DNA of 64,000 nt from Lentzea aerocolonigenes (GTDB lineage: Bacteria; Actinomycetota; Actinomycetes; Mycobacteriales; Pseudonocardiaceae). Location: the NCBI RefSeq assembly GCF_000974445.1, contig NZ_BBOJ01000011.1:124001-188000 (forward strand). Direction: 5' to 3'. A program made the position numbers and the translations under genes. The notes under the pieces are model-generated. The model saw only the letters and a list, made by a program, of their open reading frames with translations. It was not told the origin of the DNA and did no database searches. Shown in pieces: positions 1-8,178 of this stretch (the stretch's first letter is position 1; each line of letters opens with the position of its first letter).

Positions 1-949
1 CCATCTGCGAGTACTGCTTGGCGGCACCGACCAGAGTGGACACGCGGGTGGTGGCGTCCTCGATCTCGTTCATCAGCATCTCGGTCTCGACCGTGTACCG
101 CAGCCAGTGCACGGCGGGTGCGGTGACAGCCGCTGGGCACGGCGTGAGCGCGCTTTCCAGCCACTCGACGTCGAGCCCCGCCGCGACCAGGACGGGTGCG
201 ACGTCCCAGCCGCCGGTGATGCCGTGCTCGTCCAGCCAGTCGGTGACCTCGTCCTCGGCGTCGCTGGTTTCCAGCGGGCTGAGTTTCGGTGCCTTGGCGA
301 CCCGCTCGACCGCCTTCTCCTGGAGCTTGACCAGGGTCGGCAGCACGGACGGGTCGATCGCGCCCTGGGCGAGCAGGGCGAGTTTGTGCCGCATTCCCGC
401 GACCCGCTCGCGCAGTGCCGCGGTCGCGCGCACGGCGGCCGCGGCCGGGTTGTTGAGCTCGTGGGTGAGGCCCGCGGACAGTGCGCCGAGCGCGGTGAGC
501 CGCTCGTGCTGGCCCACCGTCGCCTGGGTGTTGCGCATGCCCCAGAACAGGCCCTCCAGCAGGTGCATCGCCATCGGGAACCACGCGCGGACCGTCGGCC
601 CGAACTCGTCGGCGTCGAACTGCAGCATCGACGTGGCGGTGATCGACTCGACGGTCATCTGGTAGGTCGGCTGGTCGAGCTCCAGGTAGGCCTGGGTGGC
701 GCCGAAGTACGAGCCGCGCAGGCTGCTGCGGCTCACCTCGATCCGCTGGCCGCCGATGTTGCGGCACAGGGCGACAGTTCCTTCGAGCAGCACGAAGAAG
801 CACGTCGCGGGTTCGCCTTCGGTGAGCACGGGCGTGCCCGCCTCACGCGTCTCGACGTGGCCGTGTTCGGCCAGCCAGGCCAGCTGTTCGTCGTCGAGCT
901 TCTCGAACAGGAACAGCTCGCGCAGGCCGGCTGCGGTGAACCTCTCCAT
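1..949 (-). CDS. cNMP-binding sensor histidine kinase, 3' end beyond window
   Basis: The reverse strand reads as one open frame from an ATG at 949 to the window edge (316 codons), so the C-terminus is missing here. Residues about 10-120 look like a cyclic-nucleotide-binding (CRP-like effector) domain. A dimerisation/phosphoacceptor helix follows with the H-box SAGLTHELNNPAAAA, its phosphoacceptor His at about residue 163. The HATPase domain must lie to the left of the window. The start codon shares one base with the stop of the upstream receiver/flavoprotein gene (TGATG), so translation is probably coupled. Such kinases autophosphorylate on His and pass phosphate to a receiver; the receiver domain of the coupled gene is the obvious candidate partner (inference). 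Confidence 0.88.
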   Translation of the reverse strand, partial: MERFTAAGLRELFLFEKLDDEQLAWLAEHGHVETREAGTPVLTEGEPATCFFVLLEGTVALCRNIGGQRIEVSRSSLRGSYFGATQAYLELDQPTYQMTVESITATSMLQFDADEFGPTVRAWFPMAMHLLEGLFWGMRNTQATVGQHERLTALGALSAGLTHELNNPAAAAVRATAALRERVAGMRHKLALLAQGAIDPSVLPTLVKLQEKAVERVAKAPKLSPLETSDAEDEVTDWLDEHGITGGWDVAPVLVAAGLDVEWLESALTPCPAAVTAPAVHWLRYTVETEMLMNEIEDATTRVSTLVGAAKQYSQM

Positions 950-2628
950 CACGACCTCTCCAGGTAGCGGTGGACCAGGGTGACCGCCATGGCGCCCTCA
1001 CCGACCGCGGACGCGACCCGCTTCACCGAGTCCGCTCGGACGTCGCCCGCGACGAACACGCCGGGCACGTTGGTCTCCAGGTGGTACGGCGCCCGCTGGA
1101 GGTCCCAGCCGGGCGGTGAGCCGCCGAGGTCGGGTCCGGCGAGGAGGAAGCCGCGCTCGTCCCTCTCCAGCGTGCCGTCCAGCCAGTCCGTGCGCGGGGC
1201 GGCGCCGATGAACGCGAACAGCCAGCTCGCCTGGACGGTCGTCGTCTCGCCCGTCTTGTTGTGCCGCAACGTCAGCGTCTCGAGGTGGTCCTCGCCGGTG
1301 CCGCCGCAGACCTCGGTGTGCGGGCGCACCTCCACGTTCGGGATCGCCGAGAGCTGGTCGATCAGGTACTGCGACATCGACTGCTCCAGCCCGTCACCCC
1401 GCACCAGGATCACCACCTTGCGCGCGTGCCCGGAGAAGTAGACGGCGGCCTGGCCCGCGGAGTTCGCGCCGCCGACCAGGTAGACGTCCTGGCCGGCGCA
1501 GTTCGGGCCTTCGGTCGTCGAGGCGCCGTAGTACACGCCCCGCCCGGTCAGCTCGCCGAGGCCGGGCGCGTCGAGCAACCGGTACGACACGCCGGTGGCG
1601 AGGATGACGGTGTGGGCGGCGAGTTCGGTGCCGTCGCCGAACCGGACGACGCGAGCGGCTCCCCGGCGTTCGAGGGCCACGACGTCGCGCGTGGTGAGCA
1701 GCTCGACGCCGAACTTGACCGCCTGCCTGCGGGCTCGTTCGGTCAGCTGCCCGCCGGACACCCCGTCGGGGAAGCCCAGGTAGTTCTCGATGCGGCTGCT
1801 GGTGCCGGCCTGGCCACCGGTCGCGATCCGCTCGACCAGGACGGTCCGCAGTCCCTCCGACCCTCCGTACACCGCGGCACCGAGCCCGGCGGGCCCGCCG
1901 CCCACGACGATCAGGTCGTAGAACTCGGCCGACGGCTGCGTGCTCAGGCCCACCTCGGCGGCGAGCTCCGCGTCGGACGGGTCGACCAGGGCCTTGCCCT
2001 GCGCGGTGACCACGACCGGCAGGGTCGTCCCGTCCTGGTGCGCCGCGGTCAGCAGGCAGCGTGCTTCCGGTTCGTCGAGCGCGTGCCAGCGGAACGGAAC
2101 GTTGTTGCGGGCCAGGAAGTCGCGCACCTCGTAGGAACGCGGCGACCAGCGGTGCCCGACCACCCGCACCCGCTGCGGCGGCTGCCGGTCGCTCACGGCC
2201 CACGCGCGCAGCTGCTCGTCGAGCACCGGGTAGAGGTTCTGCTCCGGCGGGTCCCACGGCTTGAGCAGGTAGTGGTCGAGGTCCACGACGTTGATCGCCT
2301 GGATCGCGGCGTCGGTGTCGGCGTACGCGGTGAGCAGCACACGGCGTGCCTGGGGGAACACGTCCATGGCCTGTTCGAGGAACTCGATGCCGTTCATCTG
2401 CGGCATCCGGTAGTCGGCGAGCAACGCCGCGACCTCCTCGCCGCGCAGTTTGATCTCGTGCAGCGCCTCGAGCGCCTGCGGCCCGGACTCGGCCCGCACG
2501 ACGCGGTAGTGCTCGCCGTACATCCGGCGCAGGTCGCGCGCCACCGCCCGCGACACGGCCGGGTCGTCGTCCACCGTGAGGATCGAGGGCCGCGCGACGC
2601 GGTCGGCTGTCGTCATGTGCTCAGTCAA
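949..2628 (-). CDS. fused response regulator / thioredoxin-reductase-like flavoprotein
   Basis: 559 residues. Residues 15-135 form a receiver domain with acidic DDD at 20-22, phosphoacceptor Asp72 (LLADYRMP) and Lys123. Residues about 153-230 resemble a glutaredoxin-like fold, but SPRS stands where a CPYC would be. From about 237 it is a thioredoxin-reductase-type enzyme with FAD motif GGGPAG (243-248), NAD(P)H motif GGANSAG (386-392) and the C-terminal AGD flavin motif. The usual redox-active CATC is missing: the aligned segment is YYGASTTEGPNC with a single Cys. The family is known as fused response regulator/TrxR; the Cys loss means it is unlikely to reduce thioredoxin by the normal route. 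The downstream kinase overlaps it by one base. An alternative start is Met5. Confidence 0.9.
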   Translation of the reverse strand: MTEHMTTADRVARPSILTVDDDPAVSRAVARDLRRMYGEHYRVVRAESGPQALEALHEIKLRGEEVAALLADYRMPQMNGIEFLEQAMDVFPQARRVLLTAYADTDAAIQAINVVDLDHYLLKPWDPPEQNLYPVLDEQLRAWAVSDRQPPQRVRVVGHRWSPRSYEVRDFLARNNVPFRWHALDEPEARCLLTAAHQDGTTLPVVVTAQGKALVDPSDAELAAEVGLSTQPSAEFYDLIVVGGGPAGLGAAVYGGSEGLRTVLVERIATGGQAGTSSRIENYLGFPDGVSGGQLTERARRQAVKFGVELLTTRDVVALERRGAARVVRFGDGTELAAHTVILATGVSYRLLDAPGLGELTGRGVYYGASTTEGPNCAGQDVYLVGGANSAGQAAVYFSGHARKVVILVRGDGLEQSMSQYLIDQLSAIPNVEVRPHTEVCGGTGEDHLETLTLRHNKTGETTTVQASWLFAFIGAAPRTDWLDGTLERDERGFLLAGPDLGGSPPGWDLQRAPYHLETNVPGVFVAGDVRADSVKRVASAVGEGAMAVTLVHRYLERS

Positions 2629-2672
2629 ACACCAGAACTCGCCGATGCGGTCTTTGGAGGTACCTTCGTGCC

Positions 2673-2936
2673 GTGGCCACTACTTGCGAACACGTCGCCG
2701 AGCTGGGTCCTGAGCCCGCACCGTCCACGCCGGAGGGGTGTGAGGACTGTCTGGCCGTGGGCGGCAGGTGGGTGCACCTGCGGCTGTGCCTCGGCTGCGG
2801 CAAGGTCGCCTGTTGCGACTCGTCGCCCGCCAAGCACGCCTCGAAGCACTTCGCCGACGAGGGACACCCGGTCATGCGGTCGTTCGAGCCGGGGGAGACC
2901 TGGCGCTGGTGCTTCGTGGACGACATGGTCGTGTGA
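2673..2936 (+). CDS. UBP-type zinc finger protein
   Basis: 87 residues from a GTG start, divergent from the receiver/flavoprotein gene 44 bp away. Cys and His ligands are spaced as in the ZnF-UBP fold: CEH near the N-terminus, CEDC, CLGCGKVACC and a His-rich HASKHFADEGHP. In eukaryotes the fold binds the ubiquitin C-terminus. Its bacterial role is unknown to me, and this genome would not be expected to carry ubiquitin. The divergent position beside a redox signalling pair suggests a shared function, but that is inference. Confidence 0.85.
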   Translation: MATTCEHVAELGPEPAPSTPEGCEDCLAVGGRWVHLRLCLGCGKVACCDSSPAKHASKHFADEGHPVMRSFEPGETWRWCFVDDMVV

Positions 2937-3009
2937 CCGCAGGCGGTCGCACGGGCCGTGCGTGCCGGCGTGACCTGATCTGCGGCCGCACCGACGAGGG
3001 AGTGGAAAG

Positions 3010-4308
3010 ATGCTGGACCTGAGTCCGCGGCCGGGCGATCTGGAGCCGATCGAGACGGCGTCGGTGGACGAGCTGCGGGCGGTGCAGCTCGACCGGCTGC
3101 GGTGGTCGGTCCGGCACGCCTACGAGAACGTGCCGCACTACCGGGCGTCCTTCGACGCGGCGGGCGTGCACCCCGACGACGTGAAGACGTTGGCAGATCT
3201 GGCGAAGCTGCCCTTCACCGGCAAGGCGGACCTGCGCGACAACTACCCGTTCGGCATGTTCGCGGTGCCGCGCAACGAGGTCGTGCGCATCCACGCGTCC
3301 TCCGGCACCACCGGACGCCCGACCGTCGTCGGCTACACGCGCGACGACCTGGACATGTGGGCGGCGGTGGTGGCGCGCAGCATCCGCGCCGCCGGCGGTC
3401 GCGCCGGACACGTTCTGCACAACGCTTACGGCTACGGCCTGTTCACTGGCGGACTGGGTGCCCACGCGGGCGCGGAACGACTGGGCTGCACGGTCGTTCC
3501 GGTGTCCGGCGGCATGACCGAGCGCCAGGTCCAGCTGATCCGCGACTTCGAGCCGGACATCATCATGGTCACGCCGTCGTACATGCTCTCGATCATCGAC
3601 GAGATGGAGCGCCAGGGCGTCGACCCGCGCAGCACTTCGTTGAAGGTCGGCATCTTCGGCGCCGAGCCGTGGACGAACGACATGCGCCGCGAGATGGAGC
3701 AACGCCTGGACATGCACGCCGTGGACATCTACGGCCTGTCCGAGGTGATCGGGCCGGGCGTCGCGAGCGAGTGCGTGGAGACCAAGGACGGCCTGCACGT
3801 CTGGGAGGACCACTTCTACCCGGAGATCATCGACCCGGTGACCGGCGAGGTGCTGCCCGACGGCGAGGAGGGCGAGCTCGTCTTCACCTCGCTGACCAAG
3901 CAGGCGATGCCGGTCATCCGCTACCGCACCCGCGACCTGACCAGGCTGCTGCCGGGCACCGCGCGGTCGATGCGCCGGATCGAGAAGATCACCGGCCGCA
4001 CCGACGACATGATCATCCTGCGCGGCGTGAACCTCTTCCCGACCCAGATCGAGGAGCTGATCCTCCGGATTCCCGCGCTGTCGCCGCACTTCCAGTGCGT
4101 GCTCAGCCGCACGGGCAACCTCGACGACCTGACGGTGGTGGTCGAGCACCGCGAGGGTGTTGTGGCCGGGGAGGCGGGGGCTGAGCTCAAGAGGCTCGTC
4201 AAGAACTCCATCGGTGTCACGGTGGCGGTGGATGTCGTCGCGCCGGGAGGAATCGAGCGGTCCGTGGGCAAGATGAAGCGGATCGTGGACCGGCGGCCCG
4301 CGCGTTAG
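3010..4308 (+). CDS. paaK: phenylacetate-CoA ligase family protein
   Basis: 432 residues, a normal length for PaaK. The AMP-binding P-loop SSGTTGRPT lies at 97-105. Further diagnostic segments are YGLSEVIGPGVASEC, the adenylate-contacting YRTRDLT, and GRTDDMIILRGVNLFPTQIEE at the start of the mobile C-terminal AMP-binding domain. The enzyme would adenylate an aryl-acetic or related acid and form its CoA thioester in the cytoplasm. GGAG-like bases (GAGGGAGTGG) sit in front of the ATG. No other phenylacetate genes (paaABCDE, paaG) are visible nearby, so the substrate may be another aromatic acid. Confidence 0.93.
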   Translation: MLDLSPRPGDLEPIETASVDELRAVQLDRLRWSVRHAYENVPHYRASFDAAGVHPDDVKTLADLAKLPFTGKADLRDNYPFGMFAVPRNEVVRIHASSGTTGRPTVVGYTRDDLDMWAAVVARSIRAAGGRAGHVLHNAYGYGLFTGGLGAHAGAERLGCTVVPVSGGMTERQVQLIRDFEPDIIMVTPSYMLSIIDEMERQGVDPRSTSLKVGIFGAEPWTNDMRREMEQRLDMHAVDIYGLSEVIGPGVASECVETKDGLHVWEDHFYPEIIDPVTGEVLPDGEEGELVFTSLTKQAMPVIRYRTRDLTRLLPGTARSMRRIEKITGRTDDMIILRGVNLFPTQIEELILRIPALSPHFQCVLSRTGNLDDLTVVVEHREGVVAGEAGAELKRLVKNSIGVTVAVDVVAPGGIERSVGKMKRIVDRRPAR

Positions 4309-4421
4309 GTGACGCGGGGAAGCCGTTCCGCGACAAGGGCTCTGTGAGCGAAGCCGGCTGCCGCGCTCATCAACCACCCGGAGGTCGCGATCCTCGGCAT
4401 GGGACGGACCCCGTAGCCGGG

Positions 4422-5027
4422 TCAGTCCTTCGCGGCCGCCGCACGCCCGTCGGCGAAGAACCCGGCGATCGAGTCGAGTTGCGCCAGCGGGCGGGCGGCG
4501 CCGAACGTGGTGTTCCAGAAGGATCCGGTCCGCTGCCGCCACGGCCCGACGTACGCGTAGGGCTCGGTGATGTGCCGGTCGCCGGGCGAGATGCCGTAGT
4601 TGACCTCGTCGACGGCGATGCCGAGGTCGAAGTGCTCCGGCCAGAGGACCGGGGTCTGGTCCGGCGCGAACTCGCGCAGCGCCCGGTCGCCGGCGGCGAA
4701 CGCGTCGGCGATCAGCCGGGCTGCCTGCGGATCGACGTCGAGCTCCTCGCCGGGGGTGACGCCGGAGCCGTCGTGGTACACGTCGTTCAGCGTGCGGACG
4801 CGCAGTCCCGCGGCCGCCGCCAGGTCCTCACACGTGCCTTTGAGCGGTAGCCGCACCCCGTTGGTGACGAGCTGGTCGCCTTCCACCCACAGGTCAGGTT
4901 CGGCGACCGTGCCGAAGCCGCCTGGCGTGATCCGCAGCCGGATCGTGCCGCTGCGGTCGAACTGCGGGCCCGCCAGGAGCAGTTCCGCGACGCCGTGCAG
5001 GGCGCGGCGGGTGGTCTCGAAAGTCAT
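4422..5027 (-). CDS. conserved hypothetical protein
   Basis: 201 residues if translation starts at the ATG at 5027, which has a good GAGGAGA Shine-Dalgarno; an in-frame ATG 13 codons upstream lacks one. The protein is soluble, acidic, without signal peptide or membrane segment, and I do not recognise a catalytic motif. It has an orderly domain look (GTIRLRITPGGFGT, LWPEHFDLGIAVDEVNYGISPGD, YAYVGPW). It is transcribed divergently from the Rieske/ThDP operon; a 16-bp inverted repeat lies between the two starts, so the genes may share control. Confidence 0.75.
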   Translation of the reverse strand: MTFETTRRALHGVAELLLAGPQFDRSGTIRLRITPGGFGTVAEPDLWVEGDQLVTNGVRLPLKGTCEDLAAAAGLRVRTLNDVYHDGSGVTPGEELDVDPQAARLIADAFAAGDRALREFAPDQTPVLWPEHFDLGIAVDEVNYGISPGDRHITEPYAYVGPWRQRTGSFWNTTFGAARPLAQLDSIAGFFADGRAAAAKD

Positions 5028-5063
5028 CTCGTCTCCTCGTGTAACGCCGGTCACGGGTGCGGG

Positions 5064-5079
5064 CACTGAGTGCTCAGTG
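5064..5079. promoter_or_regulatory. inverted repeat between divergent genes
   Basis: CACTGAG-TG-CTCAGTG is a perfect 7-bp inverted repeat with a 2-base spacer, centred between the start codons at 5027 and 5103. Position and symmetry suit an operator for a dimeric repressor controlling both directions. No regulator gene is adjacent, so the binding protein is unknown. Confidence 0.5.
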
Positions 5080-5102
5080 TCGGCTCACCGAGGAGGCGTT
5101 AC

Positions 5103-7025
5103 ATGTCGTGGCATCGGGTGGATCCCGCCGACGTCCCGCAGGACGGGCGGGTGCGCAGTGTCGTCGTGGACGGGCGCACCGTGGCGTTGTCGCGGTGCGG
5201 GGCCGGGCTGGGGGCGCTGGAGAACCGGTGCCCGCACCAGGGCGGTCCGCTGGGGGAGGGCGCGATCGAGAAGGGCTGGCTGCGCTGCCCGTGGCACGGC
5301 TACGACTACCACCCGCTGACGGGCAAACCACCCTCGGGTTTCTCCGACGGTGTACCGGCGTTCGAGGTCGAGGAACGCGACGACGGCGTCTACGTCGAGC
5401 TGCCGGATCTGGCGCAACGGCCTCGCAGCGTCGCGGACGTCATGGTCGAGACGCTGGTGGCGCACGGGGTGACGCACGTGTTCGGCATGGTCGGCCACTC
5501 GAACCTCGGGTTCGCCGAGGCGTTGCGGCGCGCGGAAGAACGCGGTGAGCTGACCTACGTCGGGATCCGGCACGAGGGTGCCGCCGCGTTCGCCGCCAGC
5601 GCGTACGGCAAGCTCACCGGCCGGCCCGCGGCGTGCTTCGCCATCGCCGGACCGGGATCGACCAACCTGCTGACGGGGCTGTACGACGCCAAGCTCGACC
5701 AGGCACCCGTCGTCGCCATCTCCGGGCAGGTGCCGTCGAAGGTGCTCGGCCGCGGCGCGTTCCAGGACGTCGACCTCTCCGCGGTGTTCAAGGACGTTTC
5801 GGTGTCCACGACCACCGTCCACAGTGGAAGTGACCACGCGGAGCTCGCCGCGCTGACGGTGAAGCACGCGATCGACGGACGCGGTGTCGCGCACCTCGTG
5901 CTGCCGGACGAGGTGCAGGTGCTGCCGTCCGAGGCGAAGGCCGCGATGCCGGACGGCAGGCTGTCCGATCGCCGCACCCGGCCCGACGACGCGGCGTTGA
6001 CCAGGGCGGCGGCGCTCGTCCGGGACGCTCGACGACCCGTGCTGATCGCCGGGCACGGCGCGTGGGCGGCCCGCACCGAGGTCCGGATGCTCGCGGAACG
6101 CCTCAACGCGCCGGTGCTGACCACGTTCAAGGCCAAGGGCCTCGTCGCGGACTCGCACCCGCTGGCCGGTGGCGTGCTCGGCCGCAGCGGCACACCCGTC
6201 GCGAGCTGGCTGATGAACGAGTCCGACCTGCTGGTGGTGGTCGGCGCCTCCTTCGCCAACCACACGGGAATCGCGCCCTACAAGCCGATCGTGCAGATCG
6301 ACGACGACCACGCGGCGATCGGCCGGTTCGACGCCGTCACCTGCGACGTGCTCGGCGACGCGGCCCTCACGCTCGCCGCCCTGGTGCACGAGCTGGACGA
6401 GGTGAAGTCCACCGACCAGCGACCGGACGTCGCCGCGCGGTGGGACATCTGGCGGCACGAGAAGTCCCGTCGTGCCGCGGACGACCGCGGTCGTGGCGTG
6501 TCCGCGGCGGCGGTGTTCGCGGCGCTGTCACAGCACCTGAGCGCGGACGCCGTCGTCACGGTGGACGTCGGCAACCACGCCTACTCGCTCGGCCGCTACC
6601 TGGAGTCCAAGGGCCAGCCGGTGCTCATGTCGGGCTACCTCGGGTCGATCGGCTTCGGCTACCCGGCCGCGATCGGCGCGTGGGCCGCCGCGCCGGGCCG
6701 TCCGATCGTCGCCGTGACGGGCGACGGCGGGTTCGGTCAGTACGCGACCGAACTGACCACCGCGGTCAAGTACGGCATCCCGATCAAGCACGTGCTGCTG
6801 AACAACAACGCCCTCGGCAAGATCAGCAAGGAGCAGCGCGCCGAGGACTACCCGGTCTGGCACACGTCGCTGCACAACCCGGACTGGGCCGCGTACGCCC
6901 GGATCTGCGGCGCGACCGGCATCCGCGTCGACCGGCGCGACCAGCTCGACGAGGCCATGACCGAGCTCTTCACCACCGACGGACCCGCCCTGTTGTGCGT
7001 CGAACAAGACGCCGAACTGCTGTAG
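5103..7025 (+). CDS. Rieske [2Fe-2S] domain fused to ThDP-dependent enzyme
   Basis: 640 residues from the ATG at 5103, which has GAGGAGG seven bases upstream. Residues 1-103 form a Rieske ferredoxin domain with the full ligand set C43-P-H45 and C62-P-W-H65. Residues about 108-640 are an acetolactate-synthase-like ThDP enzyme: the catalytic Glu is E158 (IRHEGA), followed by AGPGSTN, a central domain at about 300-440, and the ThDP/Mg motif GDG (540-542) with NNN (567-569). Such enzymes decarboxylate 2-oxo acids or transfer two-carbon units. A built-in Rieske cluster suggests an oxidative reaction with electron transfer out, or a structural role; the substrate is unknown. It heads an operon with an SRPBCC protein and a flavodoxin-like protein. 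Confidence 0.9.
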   Translation: MSWHRVDPADVPQDGRVRSVVVDGRTVALSRCGAGLGALENRCPHQGGPLGEGAIEKGWLRCPWHGYDYHPLTGKPPSGFSDGVPAFEVEERDDGVYVELPDLAQRPRSVADVMVETLVAHGVTHVFGMVGHSNLGFAEALRRAEERGELTYVGIRHEGAAAFAASAYGKLTGRPAACFAIAGPGSTNLLTGLYDAKLDQAPVVAISGQVPSKVLGRGAFQDVDLSAVFKDVSVSTTTVHSGSDHAELAALTVKHAIDGRGVAHLVLPDEVQVLPSEAKAAMPDGRLSDRRTRPDDAALTRAAALVRDARRPVLIAGHGAWAARTEVRMLAERLNAPVLTTFKAKGLVADSHPLAGGVLGRSGTPVASWLMNESDLLVVVGASFANHTGIAPYKPIVQIDDDHAAIGRFDAVTCDVLGDAALTLAALVHELDEVKSTDQRPDVAARWDIWRHEKSRRAADDRGRGVSAAAVFAALSQHLSADAVVTVDVGNHAYSLGRYLESKGQPVLMSGYLGSIGFGYPAAIGAWAAAPGRPIVAVTGDGGFGQYATELTTAVKYGIPIKHVLLNNNALGKISKEQRAEDYPVWHTSLHNPDWAAYARICGATGIRVDRRDQLDEAMTELFTTDGPALLCVEQDAELL

Positions 7026-7038
7026 AAGGAGTTTCCGC

Positions 7039-7467
7039 ATGCCCAGGATCGTGACCAGCGCTGTGCTCGACGCCCCCGCACAGGAGGTGTGGGAGCTGCT
7101 GAGGGACTTCTCCGCGATCGGCTCCTGGCACCCGTTCCTGCCGGAGGCGAAGATCGAAGGCGGTGATCCCGCCGACCGGGTGGGTGCCGTCCGCGTGTTC
7201 CCCGCGGCGGGCGGGCACCGCGAACGGCTCGTCGCACTGGACGACGCCGAACGCAGCACCCGGTACGCGTTCGAGGACACCGCAGGACTGCCCGTGCGCG
7301 GCTACGTCTCCGGCCTGCGGGTGACGCCCGCGTCCGACACCATGTCGCTGGTCGAGTGGACGGCCGACTTCGACTGCGACGCGACCGACGAACCCCAGGT
7401 GATCTCCCAGGTCCGCGACGGCATCTTCCTGCCGGGCCTGACCGCGTTGAAGGAGCGTTACGCATGA
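7039..7467 (+). CDS. SRPBCC (polyketide cyclase/dehydrase-like) protein
   Basis: 142 residues with an AAGGAG ribosome site. The START-like pattern is clear: an N-terminal strand with APAQEVWELLRDFSAIGSWHP, a central beta sheet (VGAVRVFP, ERLVALDDAERSTRYAFE) and a long C-terminal helix (GIFLPGLTALKERYA). Such proteins bind a hydrophobic ligand in a deep cavity, and some act as cyclases or aromatases. It lies 13 bp after the Rieske/ThDP gene and overlaps the next gene by four bases (ATGA), so it probably handles the substrate or product of that operon. Confidence 0.87.
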   Translation: MPRIVTSAVLDAPAQEVWELLRDFSAIGSWHPFLPEAKIEGGDPADRVGAVRVFPAAGGHRERLVALDDAERSTRYAFEDTAGLPVRGYVSGLRVTPASDTMSLVEWTADFDCDATDEPQVISQVRDGIFLPGLTALKERYA

Positions 7468-8168
7468 CCGACTACAGCGACCTCAAGGCGTTGTTCATCA
7501 ACTGCACGCTCAAGCGGTCGCCGGACCGCAGCAACACCGAGGGCCTGGTGGACCTCAGCCGGGCGATCATGGAGAAGCAGGGCGTCCAGGTCGAGGTCCT
7601 GAGGGCGATCGACCACGACATCGCCATCGGGGTGTGGCCCGACATGAGAGAGCACGGCTGGGCGACCGACGCCTGGCCGGAGATCTACGAACGGGTGATG
7701 GCCGCGGACATCCTGGTCATCGCGGGCCCGATCTGGCTGGGCGACAACAGCTCCGTGACCAAGCAGGTGATCGAGCGGCTCTACGCGTGCTCGCACCTGC
7801 TCAACGACGCCGGGCAGTACGCCTACTACGGCCGTGTCGGCGGCTGCCTGATCACCGGCAACGAGGACGGCGTCAAGCACTGCGCGATGAACATCCTCTA
7901 CAGCCTGCAGCACCTGGGCTACACGATCCCGCCGCAGGCCGACGCCGGCTGGATCGGCGAGGCCGGGCCCGGACCGTCCTACCTGGACCCCGGATCGGGT
8001 GGTCCGGAGAACGACTTCACCAACCGCAACACCACGTTCATGACGTGGAACCTGCTGCACCTGGCCCGCATGCTCAAGGACGCGGGCGGGATCCCGGCGC
8101 ACGGCAACCAGCGCTCCGGGTGGGACGCGGGATGTCGCTACGACTTCGACAACCCCGAGTACCGGTAG
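7464..8168 (+). CDS. flavodoxin / NADPH-dependent FMN reductase family protein
   Basis: 234 residues from the ATG at 7464, inside the stop of the SRPBCC gene. The N-terminal strand and loop (ALFINCTLKRSPDRSNTEGL) match the FMN phosphate-binding loop of the flavodoxin-like reductases, and LVIAGPIWLGDNSSVTKQVIERL matches the second flavin loop. YYGRVGGCLITGNEDGVKHCA is the third conserved section. An FMN protein next to a Rieske-containing decarboxylase could supply or take electrons (inference from operon structure). Its physiological partner cannot be read from sequence. Confidence 0.88.
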   Translation: MTDYSDLKALFINCTLKRSPDRSNTEGLVDLSRAIMEKQGVQVEVLRAIDHDIAIGVWPDMREHGWATDAWPEIYERVMAADILVIAGPIWLGDNSSVTKQVIERLYACSHLLNDAGQYAYYGRVGGCLITGNEDGVKHCAMNILYSLQHLGYTIPPQADAGWIGEAGPGPSYLDPGSGGPENDFTNRNTTFMTWNLLHLARMLKDAGGIPAHGNQRSGWDAGCRYDFDNPEYR

Positions 8169-8178
8169 ATTCCCGTGG

